Assembly: GCA_947385775.1 (NCBI GenBank)
Contig: CANDMI010000023.1
Coordinates: forward strand, 1 to 47,280
Direction: 5' to 3'
Length of the DNA: 47,280 nt
Source of the DNA: an uncultured Eubacterium sp.
GTDB lineage: Bacteria > Bacillota > Clostridia > Lachnospirales > Lachnospiraceae
In this document: in pieces, positions 23,405 to 32,145 of the stretch
Numbering within the stretch: the stretch's first letter is position 1
How the letters are laid out: every line of letters begins with the position of its first letter
Notes under the pieces: generated by a model
What the model saw: the letters and a program-made list of their open reading frames with translations, nothing else
Told to the model about the DNA's origin: nothing
Databases searched by the model: none
Translations under genes and position numbers: made by a program

Positions 23405-24132
23405 AGACAGCCTGCTTCCCGGTCTTCTTCCCGATCTTCTTCCCGATCTTCTCCTTTGGAAATAATCAGGGAATAATACCCGGCTGTGTCCGGTATTTCG
23501 TCCACATGCATATAAACCTGCTCGCTGCTTGTCCCGCAGTTTTCGATCATCACCGCGTCGCGCCCGCTTTTTTTCAAAATCTCTTTCACCTGCCCCATTT
23601 TGCTGCCGGATTTCATTAAAACGCAGGTGCCGGAGTCTGGCAGCGTTTCCGACAGCATATGGACAGCCGGGAAAATATGAACCTGTTCATTCCAGATGGC
23701 AAGGGGCATATTCATCCGCGCCGCAGCCGCGCAAAAGGATGGTATCCCGCTGACAAGCTGCGTGGAATACCCGTCTTTTTCCACGATCTGCTGGATATAG
23801 GCAAACGTAGAGTAAACCGAAGAATCTCCAAGCGTAAGGAATACCACATTTTTGCCCTGCTCCAAATACGATTCCACAAGCTTTGCCCCCTGCCTGTGGC
23901 ATCTTGCCTGCTCTTTTTTATCATGGGTCATAGGCATATATACCGCAAGGAGCTGCTTTTTTGCCAGCTCCGGGACTGCTGCCGATGCGATTTTATATGC
24001 CACGGTTTCTTTTGGGCTGTTTCCCGGCAAAGCGACCACATCGTTTTCCCGGATCAGCTTTACCGCCTTTAACGTCATAAGCTCCGGGTCGCCAGGGCCG
24101 ACCCCTACCCCATATAAAATTCCATACTTCAT
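23401..24132 (-). CDS. cbiL: Cobalt-factor II (precorrin-2) C20-methyltransferase
   Basis: A 243-residue SAM-dependent tetrapyrrole methylase that adds the C20 methyl group. The N-terminal motif G-V-G-V-G-P-G-D-P-E-L-M-T-L-K-A and the mid-protein T-L-G-D-S-S-V-Y-S-T-F and G-I-P-S-F are diagnostic for CbiL/CobI. The start overlaps the cbiA stop by four bases. The last about 16 residues are an added acidic/basic tail made of E-E-D-R repeats, encoded by a 12-bp tandem repeat, and are not part of the family fold. The substrate is cobalt-factor II in the anaerobic route, inferred from cbi neighbours. Confidence 0.92.
   Translation of the reverse strand: MKYGILYGVGVGPGDPELMTLKAVKLIRENDVVALPGNSPKETVAYKIASAAVPELAKKQLLAVYMPMTHDKKEQARCHRQGAKLVESYLEQGKNVVFLTLGDSSVYSTFAYIQQIVEKDGYSTQLVSGIPSFCAAAARMNMPLAIWNEQVHIFPAVHMLSETLPDSGTCVLMKSGSKMGQVKEILKKSGRDAVMIENCGTSSEQVYMHVDEIPDTAGYYSLIISKGEDREEDREEDREAGCL
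23420..23455 (-). repeat. 12-bp tandem repeat encoding the E-E-D-R tail of CbiL
   Basis: Three copies of a GGAAGAAGATCG-type unit (minus strand) in frame at the 3' end of cbiL. Copy-number change would alter the tail length without disrupting the frame. Confidence 0.7.
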
Positions 24133-25580
24133 GCGCTATCCTCTTTTCCATCGTTTTTTGTATACCCGTTTTCCAGCGTATGCTTATACCGCGCCGCTTT
24201 TCCCAAAAATGACTGCGCAAACGCCGGATTGGACGGATAATATAAATGCGGGAAGCCCATCCAGCGGTTTTCATCCGTGATCACGCAAGGATACTCCTTC
24301 CCCGTGGCGGGCTTTACGGCGGTAACCCCCGCCCCGTTCATCGTGCTGTCATAATAGTGAAATTCATGCCCCTTAATATATGCCCCCGGAGGCAGGAAAT
24401 TATTTTGCTTCTCCCGCATCGTTACATACCCAAAGCGCGTCAGCTTTCCGGTATAAAAACAGTCCGCAGGGATTACGCCGCACATCTCATAGCGGCCTCC
24501 ATCCTGGTCAGTCAATGCTTCATGCAGATACATAAACCCCCCGCATTCCGCCACAATCGGCATCCCCTGCTTTGCCGCGGCTTTCACCGCCCTGCGCATC
24601 CGTCCGTTTTCGCTTAGCCGCTTAGCGTACAGCTCCGGGTATCCGCCGCCTAACAATAAAGCGTGGCACCCTTTTGGCAGTTCTTTATCGAAAAGGGGCG
24701 AAAAATACCGGATCGCCGCGCCGTTTTCTTCCAGCAGGCGTATATTATCTTCATAATAAAAACAAAACGCTTCGTCCCTTGCCACCGCAAGCGCAACCTC
24801 CGCTTCCCGCTTGCGCCAAACATGCGGCGTATCAATGCCTGGCCACGGCGCCGTCCCGCAGGCATCCGTTTTTAAACATCCTCCAAGCTCCTGCGCCTGC
24901 TCCGCTATGGAAACCAGCTCTTTTAGAGAAACATTCTTTTTCAATTCTTCCGCCGCCATACGAAGCTTTTCTTGTATGTCATGCAGCTCATCCGGCAAAA
25001 CCAGCCCCAGGTGGCGGCAGTCCATACGGCATTCCTCCTTTTGCGGCAAAAATCCCGCGACGGTAAGCTTTAGCTCCGCCTCTATAAGCGGCTTTATCAT
25101 CTCATAATATCCCCTGGATACCTTGTTTAAGATGACCCCTTTTATTAAATGATGTTTATCATATAAAAGAAACCCCGCCAGCATCGGGATAACCGAGCGG
25201 CCCATCCCTTTTGCGTCTATTACAAGCACAATCGGGGTTTTCGTCACCTTTGCCAGATGGTAGGAGGAGCCTTCCTCCCGGATTCCCCCAAGCCCGTCGT
25301 AAAGCCCCATTACGCCTTCCAAAACCGCAATATCGGCCCCCGCGCCATGGTTCAAAAAAAGCTCCCGCGTCCCATCTTCCCCTGTAAAAAAGGTATCCAG
25401 GTTTTTGGACGGGACTTTCAGCGCCTTTTCATGAAACATTGGGTCAATATAATCCGGGCCGCATTTAAAAGAAACCGCCTGGCGGCCCTCATCCTTTAAC
25501 GTCTGTAAAAAGGCGCAGGTAACCGTCGTTTTCCCGCTGCCGCTTTTGGGCGCGGCTATCATTATCCTGTTTATTTTCAC
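24129..25580 (-). CDS. cbiA: Cobyrinate a,c-diamide synthase
   Basis: A 483-residue ATP- and glutamine-dependent amidase that converts cobyrinate to its a,c-diamide. The N-terminal P-loop is A-P-K-S-G-S-G-K-T-T (about 10-19). The C-terminal class I glutamine amidotransferase domain has nucleophile C346 in A-E-C-G-G-F-M-Y-L and G-H-E-F-H-Y-Y. I use the GTG at 25580: it lies seven bases after the upstream gene's stop and follows AGGAGG/GAGG sites. An ORF-opening ATG at 25616 would overlap the upstream gene by 29 bp. The stop overlaps cbiL by four bases. Confidence 0.92.
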   Translation of the reverse strand: MKINRIMIAAPKSGSGKTTVTCAFLQTLKDEGRQAVSFKCGPDYIDPMFHEKALKVPSKNLDTFFTGEDGTRELFLNHGAGADIAVLEGVMGLYDGLGGIREEGSSYHLAKVTKTPIVLVIDAKGMGRSVIPMLAGFLLYDKHHLIKGVILNKVSRGYYEMIKPLIEAELKLTVAGFLPQKEECRMDCRHLGLVLPDELHDIQEKLRMAAEELKKNVSLKELVSIAEQAQELGGCLKTDACGTAPWPGIDTPHVWRKREAEVALAVARDEAFCFYYEDNIRLLEENGAAIRYFSPLFDKELPKGCHALLLGGGYPELYAKRLSENGRMRRAVKAAAKQGMPIVAECGGFMYLHEALTDQDGGRYEMCGVIPADCFYTGKLTRFGYVTMREKQNNFLPPGAYIKGHEFHYYDSTMNGAGVTAVKPATGKEYPCVITDENRWMGFPHLYYPSNPAFAQSFLGKAARYKHTLENGYTKNDGKEDSA

Positions 25581-25587
25581 GCAGCCT

Positions 25588-27768
25588 CTATTCCTCCTTA
25601 CAAAACGTAAACGCACAGATCCAAACCGGGTTTTCCGACCGCACCAGATGGTAATCCCCGGCTTCCCTTGCCCTGCTTACCTGTAGCTGTACGGCCTGCG
25701 CGTCCTTTATCCGGCCCGATGTTTTGGCAAAATATAAGATTTCCTTGATTTCACACACCGTCTCCATACTGACCGCGTTTATGACAACCCGCATTTTTGG
25801 ATTTCTGTTATAAAGCGCGGTTAATATCTCTTTTAACCTGCCGCCGCTGCCCCCTACCAGCGCATGGGTTGGGGCCGGCAGCCCGGGAAACGCTTCCAGC
25901 GCTTTTTGCGCAACAACCTGAATATTCGAAAGCCCGGCTTTTTTTCTGTTTTGCTCTATTAATGAAACGGCTTCCTTTTTCCGCTCTATGGCGTACACCT
26001 GTATATCGTCCGACAGGGCCGCTATTTCCACGGCGATGGAGCCTGTGCCGCTGCCAATGTCGTAAACCACCGCACCGTCCCGCAGCTTAAGCTTACATAT
26101 ACTGACCTCCCGCACCTCCTCCTTGGTCATGGGAACCTTATCCCGGATAAACCAGCTGTCCGGCAAGCCGTGGGTTAATTCCCTTCCCGCCGCGGACGGG
26201 TTTTTGACCAGGCAGGTGTACAGCCCTTCCTCCCTAAGCCCACGGCATTCCAACGGGGTATGGGTTTCGATACGCTGGCTTTCGTAAGAAAGCTGGTAGC
26301 CGGTTACGACCTCACAATCCGAAAGCCCCGCCAAAAGCAGCTCCTCCCCAATCCGGTTCACATCCGCGACGCCGGAGGTAAGCAAAAAGGTTTTGGAGTT
26401 CGCCCTTACCTTTTTTGCAAGGTTGCATATTTTTTTCCCGTGCAGGCTGTAAACGGCGGCATCCTGATAGCTTTCCCCGACGCGCGCCGCCAGATACGCC
26501 ACAGAGGATATGCCGGGCAGCATCCGCACACGGGCCCGCAGCCCGCCCTGGCGGATCTCTTTTTCCAAAGCGTCGTATACAGGCTTCGCGCCGCTGTAAA
26601 ACCCGCTGTCCCCGGAAAATAATACGGCGGCTTTTTTTATCCTTTCCGGGTTTTCCTTTTGGGATTCCTTTAAATAAGGGATGATCTGCCCCGCAAGGTA
26701 ATACGGCAGCTTTTCCGCCCCGGCAGGCATCCGCTCCAAAAGCCTTGGGGCGCCAAACAAAAGATCCGCTTCCCGCACTGCCTGCTCCACCTCTATCGTA
26801 AGGCTGCCCCTGTCCCCCATGCCAACGCCCGCTAACGAAATCTCCATAAAAAACTCCTGAACGCCGCCTGACGGTTCCGTGTCCGCAGGTAAAATGCGTT
26901 TTCCGCAAATCCCTTCCAGCTTCCCGCAGACCTCCGCAAAGGAATATCCTTTTGTTTCCTGCGGCCGTCCGATCACAAACGCCTGCACCCCCGCGTTTTT
27001 TGCGGCTGTAAGCTTTTGTGGGAATCCGCCGTTTGCGCCGCTGTCTTTTGTCACCATGCAGGAAATGTCAAACTGGCGGAAAACCGCTTCGTTCATCTCC
27101 ACGGAAAACGGCCCCTGCATGGCGATGACCCGTTTTCCGAAAATGCCCTGTTTTTCACACAGCAAAATGCTCTCGGCGCTTGGCAGCGCCCGGACATACA
27201 GCCGCTCCTTTAGCAGCGGGCGGGCGCTGTAGGATGCTAATTCCTTGCTTCCGATGGCCAGCAGGATATTCCCGCTGGTATGCTCTAGGGCCGCTGCGCA
27301 GGCTTCGTTCGTATGAAAATAGGTAACGCCTTCTTCTTTATTATCTTCTTTATCCTTTTTTTCTTCCGCTGACTGCCCCTGCCCTGCGTCCCGCAGCAGC
27401 CGTAAATATGGAATTTTCCTATGAGAATGATCTAAAATTCGCTCTAAAATCCGGGAATGCTCCAAAACCGATTCGTCCCTGACGGATTCCTGTAAGCCCT
27501 CCAACGCCGCCTTAATCGTTGCCGTAACCTCTCTGGCATAGGGGTGCGTAGCGTCCACCACCGCGGCATACCGCCCGGTTCCCATCAGGCTTTCCATCTC
27601 CTGACGGCCCATCCTCCCCTGGCGCACGTTTGCATATGGGGAATGGGAAAGCGCCATTTCCCCGTATTCCGTGGCTACGCAGACGGTATGCGGGATTTTT
27701 GCGGCTGACAGGCATTCTGACAGCTTCCTTCCCTCAGTTGTCCCCGCAAACAGCAATATCTCCTTCAA
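25588..27768 (-). CDS. cbiJ-cbiE-cbiT: Fusion of cobalt-precorrin-6A reductase (CbiJ), C5/C15-methyltransferase domains CbiE and CbiT
   Basis: A 726-residue fusion of three steps. Residues 1-292 are CbiJ/CobK, the NADPH reductase of precorrin-6A: L-F-A-G-T-T-E-G-R-K, V-V-D-A-T-H-P-Y-A and T-K-D-S-G-A-N-G-G-F. Residues about 308-520 are CbiE, a tetrapyrrole methylase: G-V-G-M-G-D-R-G-S-L-T and G-D-S-G-F-Y-S-G. Residues about 525-726 are CbiT, a Rossmann methyltransferase/decarboxylase: V-Y-D-I-G-S-G-T-G-S-I-A-V-E. CbiE-CbiT fusions (CobL) are common; an additional N-terminal CbiJ is unusual. An insert rich in Lys/Glu/Asp lies at about 130-147. The start overlaps the 3' end of cbiH by 35 bp, and the stop is seven bases before cbiA. 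Confidence 0.93.
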   Translation of the reverse strand: MKEILLFAGTTEGRKLSECLSAAKIPHTVCVATEYGEMALSHSPYANVRQGRMGRQEMESLMGTGRYAAVVDATHPYAREVTATIKAALEGLQESVRDESVLEHSRILERILDHSHRKIPYLRLLRDAGQGQSAEEKKDKEDNKEEGVTYFHTNEACAAALEHTSGNILLAIGSKELASYSARPLLKERLYVRALPSAESILLCEKQGIFGKRVIAMQGPFSVEMNEAVFRQFDISCMVTKDSGANGGFPQKLTAAKNAGVQAFVIGRPQETKGYSFAEVCGKLEGICGKRILPADTEPSGGVQEFFMEISLAGVGMGDRGSLTIEVEQAVREADLLFGAPRLLERMPAGAEKLPYYLAGQIIPYLKESQKENPERIKKAAVLFSGDSGFYSGAKPVYDALEKEIRQGGLRARVRMLPGISSVAYLAARVGESYQDAAVYSLHGKKICNLAKKVRANSKTFLLTSGVADVNRIGEELLLAGLSDCEVVTGYQLSYESQRIETHTPLECRGLREEGLYTCLVKNPSAAGRELTHGLPDSWFIRDKVPMTKEEVREVSICKLKLRDGAVVYDIGSGTGSIAVEIAALSDDIQVYAIERKKEAVSLIEQNRKKAGLSNIQVVAQKALEAFPGLPAPTHALVGGSGGRLKEILTALYNRNPKMRVVINAVSMETVCEIKEILYFAKTSGRIKDAQAVQLQVSRAREAGDYHLVRSENPVWICAFTFCKEE

Positions 27769-28495
27769 CCCGGTACCCCCGTTTCGTAATAAGCTTTCCG
27801 TTTCGGATTTCCGAGCCGGAATTTCCGATAAATACAGTTGTGAACATATTGACCCTGGCGCTTTTTAGCTCCTCCAGCGTACATACGGCCGCTTTCGTCC
27901 CTTCCCGCCCGATATTTTCCACGTAACCGCAGGCCCGCCCCGGCTCTATGACGCGCAGCAATATGCCGCAGGCCCGCTCCAGATAATCTTTCCTTTTATG
28001 GCTGGACGGGTTATACAGCGCGATCGCAAAATCCCCCTCCGCCGCGGCCAGAAGCCTTTTTTCAATGATTTCCCAGGGCGTTAACAGGTCGCTTAAGCTG
28101 ATGACGCAAAAATCGTGGTTTAACGGCGCGCCTAAGACCGCGGCGCCGCTGTTTGCCGCGGTCACCCCGGGGATTACCGCCAGCTCTATATCCGGATAGC
28201 CTTTTCCAATCTCGTACATCAAAGAAGCCATCCCATACACCCCGGCATCCCCGCTGCATACAAGCGCGGTTTTTTTCCCTTTCCGCGCCTGTGCAAAGCA
28301 AAGCCTGCACCGTTCTTCCTCCTGCCGCATGGACGTGGAAATAAGCTCCTTTCCCTGAAACCTCCTGCCCAGCAAATCCAGATATACGGTATATCCGATA
28401 ATGACATCCGCATTCTCCAGCGCGTTTACCGCCTCCGCCGTCATCATTTCCTCTTTCCCCGGCCCCATTCCTACAATATAAATCTTATTCCCCAT
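27734..28495 (-). CDS. cbiH: Cobalt-factor III (precorrin-3B) C17-methyltransferase
   Basis: A 253-residue tetrapyrrole methylase that adds the C17 methyl group with ring contraction. Motifs are I-V-G-M-G-P-G, A-D-V-I-I-G-Y-T-V-Y-L-D, C-S-G-D-A-G-V-Y-G-M-A and P-G-V-T-A-A-N-S-G-A-A. N-H-D-F-C-V-I-S-L-S-D-L-L-T-P-W is diagnostic for CbiH/CobJ. The length is that of the single-domain form. The start overlaps cbiG by 11 bp and the end overlaps the CbiJ fusion by 35 bp. Confidence 0.95.
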   Translation of the reverse strand: MGNKIYIVGMGPGKEEMMTAEAVNALENADVIIGYTVYLDLLGRRFQGKELISTSMRQEEERCRLCFAQARKGKKTALVCSGDAGVYGMASLMYEIGKGYPDIELAVIPGVTAANSGAAVLGAPLNHDFCVISLSDLLTPWEIIEKRLLAAAEGDFAIALYNPSSHKRKDYLERACGILLRVIEPGRACGYVENIGREGTKAAVCTLEELKSARVNMFTTVFIGNSGSEIRNGKLITKRGYRVEGDIAVCGDN

Positions 28496-29612
28496 AAAAA
28501 CATACCTTCCATTCCCGTTTTGCGATGGCGAGCGTCATCCCGTTTTCCGCCTGTTTATGCAGGAGGAGGCAGCCGCCGGATTCCCCGCAGGCTTTTACCG
28601 CCGCCCTTTCGCATACATTTCCGACCCCCACCTGCCCTTTTACAAACGCGGACTCCAAAAACTCCCCATCTACGCTTTTTAGCTCCTGCGCCGTATAGGT
28701 CAAAAACGGCGCCCGGTTTCTCCGGCTCCACTCCAAAAGCCCCGGCTCCCCCTTTTTTTGTACGATCGAAGCGATTGCATATATCTGCCACGCTTGGATG
28801 CCAAGCATGTCCAGGCGCTTACGGATAAACGCGTCCAGCTCCCCATAGCTTTTTCCCTTCCGGCATCCCACCCCAAGCACATACCGCTTTGGTTTTAGCA
28901 GGACTGCGGCGGCAAAGGGTTTTTGTTCGGATGTAACCACAATATCCACAGGTTCAGCCGGCGGGTAAGGCACAAGCCGCACCCCTTTCGGCAGAACGCC
29001 TCCGAAACGCCCTGTTTCGATATGACCTGCTTCAAAATGCCCTGTTTCGATATGGCCTGTTTCAATCGAAACCGTAACCTCCATTCCTGCCAGTATTTTG
29101 GATGAAACCTTTACAATCCCCTCTTTATTTTCCATCCAAAGCCCGTTTTGCTTCGCAAACAGATCCACCGCAAATTTCCGGTTCAGATCCGTCGCTGTCG
29201 TAATCACAGGCGCGGCCCCTGTTTTTTCGGCCAGATACAGCGCCAGTTCATTGGCTCCCCCCATATGACCGGATAATACCGGAATCACATACCGCCCCTG
29301 CTCATCCATCACCAGCACAGGCGCATCCTGCAACTTATCCGTTACAAAAGGCGCGATGGAACGGACTGCAATCCCGCAGGCCCCGATAAATAACAGCGCG
29401 CTTTTCTCCCGCATCCGCTCCCCCGCCCACTGGGCGGCAGGGGTTTTAACCGGTATCCCAAACCGGCTGTCTTTAATACACTCCCGGCATTTCGTATATA
29501 TAAAAATGCCCTCCTGCTCCTGCCCCAGTATTTGCGCAAGCCGCTTTGCAAGCCGCGCCCCGTTTTGGGTAAAGCTGATGACGCTTAGCCCGTACCAGTT
29601 TTGCGGCTTCAT
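28485..29612 (-). CDS. cbiG: Cobalt-precorrin-5A hydrolase
   Basis: A 375-residue enzyme that opens the delta-lactone of cobalt-precorrin-5A and releases acetaldehyde. The N-terminal region has F-I-G-A-C-G-I-A-V-R-S-I-A-P and L-S-G-H-M-G-G-A-N-E-L. The C-terminal CbiG domain has G-V-G-C-R-K-G-K-S. Between them, in the middle domain at residues 183-205, lies an in-frame 15-bp tandem repeat (I-E-T-G-H type, four units) that is not a family feature. It overlaps cbiF by four bases (ATGA) and cbiH by 11 bp. Confidence 0.94.
   Translation of the reverse strand: MKPQNWYGLSVISFTQNGARLAKRLAQILGQEQEGIFIYTKCRECIKDSRFGIPVKTPAAQWAGERMREKSALLFIGACGIAVRSIAPFVTDKLQDAPVLVMDEQGRYVIPVLSGHMGGANELALYLAEKTGAAPVITTATDLNRKFAVDLFAKQNGLWMENKEGIVKVSSKILAGMEVTVSIETGHIETGHFEAGHIETGRFGGVLPKGVRLVPYPPAEPVDIVVTSEQKPFAAAVLLKPKRYVLGVGCRKGKSYGELDAFIRKRLDMLGIQAWQIYAIASIVQKKGEPGLLEWSRRNRAPFLTYTAQELKSVDGEFLESAFVKGQVGVGNVCERAAVKACGESGGCLLLHKQAENGMTLAIAKREWKVCFYGE
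28998..29066 (-). repeat. 15-bp in-frame tandem repeat within cbiG
   Basis: Four and a half units encode I-E-T-G-H, I-E-T-G-H, F-E-A-G-H and I-E-T-G-R. The repeat lies in the region linking the N-terminal and C-terminal CbiG domains. Copy-number change would add or remove five residues per unit. Confidence 0.8.
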
Positions 29613-30367
29613 TGCCTGGCCTCCCGAAACCCGGTGGAAAAATCCGCGGCGTACAGCCTGGATTTTTCATAATGCTGATGCGCTACGGCCTCCCCCACCA
29701 GTATGAGCGCGGTTGCGGTAATATGATGCTCCACCGACACCGGATACAGCGTGCCAACGGTGCAGATATACGCTTCCTCCTGCGGCCATGTGGCTTTATA
29801 GACCAGCGCGGCGGGCGTTGTCTCTTTGTAGCCGCCTTCAATTAACCGCCTGCTTAATTCCCCGATCATGCCGGCGCTTAAATAAACCGCCATCGAAGCC
29901 TGGTGGGCGGCAAGGCTTTCGATTTTTTCCTTTTCCGGCACCTTTGTCCTGCCCTCCATCCTCGTAATAATAAGTGTCTGGGAAATGCCTGGCAGGGTAT
30001 ATTCCAGGTTCAGGGAAGCCGCCGCCCCAAAGCAGGCGCTTACGCCCGGACAGCTTTCATAAGGGATGCCGGACCGCTCCAGCTCGTCCATCTGCTCTCT
30101 GACTGCGCCGTATATGCTTGGCTCCCCGGTATGGAGCCGCACCACCTCTTTCCCTTCCCTGTGCGCCCGGTTCATAACCTGTATGACCTCTTCCAGCGTC
30201 ATTTTCGCGCTGTTATGTATTTCGCAGGACTCTTTTGCATAAGACAGCAGGTCAGGATTCACCAAAGAGCCTGCATAGATGACCACGTCCGCCTGCCGCA
30301 GCAGACGCATCCCCCGTACTGTGATCAAATCCACTGCGCCTGTTCCTGCCCCAACAAAGTAAACCAT
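29609..30367 (-). CDS. cbiF: Cobalt-precorrin-4 C11-methyltransferase
   Basis: A 252-residue tetrapyrrole methylase that adds the C11 methyl group. Motifs are F-V-G-A-G-T-G-A-V-D-L-I-T-V-R-G, V-I-Y-A-G-S-L-V-N-P, H-T-G-E-P-S-I-Y-G-A and P-G-V-S-A-C-F-G-A-A. The ORF could be read from 30469, but the family begins at M-V-Y-F-V-G-A-G, so I use 30367, where GGCGG precedes the ATG. This start still lies 43 bp inside the 3' end of cbiD. The stop overlaps the cbiG start by four bases. Confidence 0.94.
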   Translation of the reverse strand: MVYFVGAGTGAVDLITVRGMRLLRQADVVIYAGSLVNPDLLSYAKESCEIHNSAKMTLEEVIQVMNRAHREGKEVVRLHTGEPSIYGAVREQMDELERSGIPYESCPGVSACFGAAASLNLEYTLPGISQTLIITRMEGRTKVPEKEKIESLAAHQASMAVYLSAGMIGELSRRLIEGGYKETTPAALVYKATWPQEEAYICTVGTLYPVSVEHHITATALILVGEAVAHQHYEKSRLYAADFSTGFREARQ

Positions 30368-31452
30368 TTTTCCGCCCCCCTGCTCTTTGCCAGTTCTCCG
30401 TATCCGCTGGCGTATAAAATACAATCCATTTCCATCCTGCCCTTTGCCCGGTATTCCATATAATCGCAAATGCGTGTTACGACCCGCTCCATAACCGGGC
30501 CAAGCTTCCCGCTTTTTTCTAAGATCAAAACCGCTTCCTCCGTCGATACACAGTCCAGTATGGCATTTACCAGGCTTACGTCCACCCCTTCTTTTATGGA
30601 AAATGCCGCAAGCAGCTCCATCCTGGCATCCGCTTCCCTGGAATGGGTATTCATAATCCCTCCGGCTACCTTGATCAGCTTTCCGATATGCCCGGTCAAA
30701 AGCATGTTCCGATACCCGAGCTCCGCCGCCATATCAATCGTCTCTCCGATAAAGTTGCTGCACTTTATGCTCCGCTCCAGGTCGTAGCCATATGCTTCCT
30801 TCATAAAATCCTGCCCGTAATTGCCCGGCGACACCGCCACATAATGATATCCGTATGTCCGGCGCTGCCGCAGCTCCAGCCGGATGGTTGTTAACAATGC
30901 CTGGCTGCTCATAGGCTCTACCACGCCGCTTGTGCCTAATATGGAAATCCCGCCCACAATCCCAAGCCTGGGGTTGTAGGTGCGTCTGCCAATCTCCTCC
31001 CCCCGAGGCGCGTATATTTCGATTTTTAAGCTTCCATCATAGCCTGCCGCCACACACGCTTCCAGCGCTTCTTTTTGTATCATTTCCCTTGGGACATGGT
31101 TGATGGCGGCATTTCCAACGGGCTGGTCAAGTCCGGGCCTTGTCACCCTGCCGATGCCCTGCCCGCCTTCTATCATAATCTTTCCTGCACCTGTATCTTC
31201 CTCATTTAAATAGGAAGCTTTTGCGTAGATCAAAAGTCCGGTGGTAATATCCGGGTCGTCCCCGCCGTCTTTTTCTACCGCACAGCTTACTTCGCGCTCA
31301 CCTCGGCAAATATCCTTAAGCTTTGCCTGATAGCGCATCCCTTTTGGCGTATTTATGGAAATTTCCGTCTTTTCCCGCCCGGTCAGCAGCATAAACGCCG
31401 CCGCCTTTGCCGCCGCTGCCGCGCAGCTTCCGGTTGTAAAGCCATATCGCAT
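30325..31452 (-). CDS. cbiD: Cobalt-precorrin-5B C1-methyltransferase
   Basis: A 375-residue enzyme that methylates C1 in the anaerobic pathway. The diagnostic N-terminus G-F-T-T-G-S-C-A-A-A-A-A-K-A-A-A is present, followed by V-E-K-D-G-G-D-D-P-D-I-T and, near the middle, G-I-S-I-L-G-T-S-G-V-V-E-P-M-S. This gene marks the pathway as the anaerobic, early-cobalt-insertion type. It starts ten bases after cbiC ends, and its end overlaps cbiF by 43 bp. Confidence 0.95.
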   Translation of the reverse strand: MRYGFTTGSCAAAAAKAAAFMLLTGREKTEISINTPKGMRYQAKLKDICRGEREVSCAVEKDGGDDPDITTGLLIYAKASYLNEEDTGAGKIMIEGGQGIGRVTRPGLDQPVGNAAINHVPREMIQKEALEACVAAGYDGSLKIEIYAPRGEEIGRRTYNPRLGIVGGISILGTSGVVEPMSSQALLTTIRLELRQRRTYGYHYVAVSPGNYGQDFMKEAYGYDLERSIKCSNFIGETIDMAAELGYRNMLLTGHIGKLIKVAGGIMNTHSREADARMELLAAFSIKEGVDVSLVNAILDCVSTEEAVLILEKSGKLGPVMERVVTRICDYMEYRAKGRMEMDCILYASGYGELAKSRGAEKWFTLLGQEQAQWI

Positions 31453-31462
31453 TTTTTAAACC

Positions 31463-32128
31463 TCATAGTTGGTAGAGCGCCGCATTGCAGATAGCCGCGG
31501 CTATATTGCTGCCGCCTTTCCGCCCCCGGTTTACAATATACGGGATATCCATCTCCATAATAAGCTCCTTTGACGCTTCCACATTCACAAACCCCACCGG
31601 AACGCCTATAATAAACCCGGGCCTCCAGCCGTTTCCCCCGGCGCGTTCCATACAAAGCTCATATAATTTGATCAGGGCCGTGGGTGCGTTTCCGATCGCA
31701 AATATTACCGGTTTTGAGATCTTTGCCGCCCGCTCCATGCTGACCGCCGCCCGGGTCGTATTGCGCTGTTTTGCCAAACTTATGGTTTCCTCCTCCGCCA
31801 TAAAACAGTGCGCTTTTCCGCCAAATCGGGCAAGGGAATTTTTATTAATCCCCGCAAGCGCCATATTCGTATCCGTCACAATATCAGCCCCGGCTTTTAA
31901 CAGCCGCTTTAGCTCCCAAACCGCCCCCTTGGAAAAGCACAGCGTCTTTGCGTAATCAAAATCCGCGCTCGTATGGATAGCCCGTTTTACGATGGCTTCC
32001 TCCTCCTTTTTTAGTGCAATGCCCCGCTGCGACAGCTCTTCGCCGATTATTTCAAAGCTGCGCGCTTCTATTTCCTGGGGCTGTAAATATTCTATTTTCG
32101 GATGTCCCGTTTTTCCTTCTATCTTCAC
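31463..32128 (-). CDS. cbiC: Cobalt-precorrin-8 methylmutase
   Basis: A 221-residue enzyme that moves the C11 methyl group to C12, giving cobyrinate. The catalytic His is H52 in A-I-H-T-S-A-D-F-D-Y-A. Further family motifs are T-D-T-N-M-A, F-A-I-G-N-A-P-T-A-L and P-V-G-F-V-N-V-E-A-S-K-E. Length is typical. It lies 17 bp after cobD and 10 bp before cbiD. Confidence 0.95.
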   Translation of the reverse strand: MKIEGKTGHPKIEYLQPQEIEARSFEIIGEELSQRGIALKKEEEAIVKRAIHTSADFDYAKTLCFSKGAVWELKRLLKAGADIVTDTNMALAGINKNSLARFGGKAHCFMAEEETISLAKQRNTTRAAVSMERAAKISKPVIFAIGNAPTALIKLYELCMERAGGNGWRPGFIIGVPVGFVNVEASKELIMEMDIPYIVNRGRKGGSNIAAAICNAALYQL

Positions 32129-32145
32129 AATATCCTCGCTTACAT

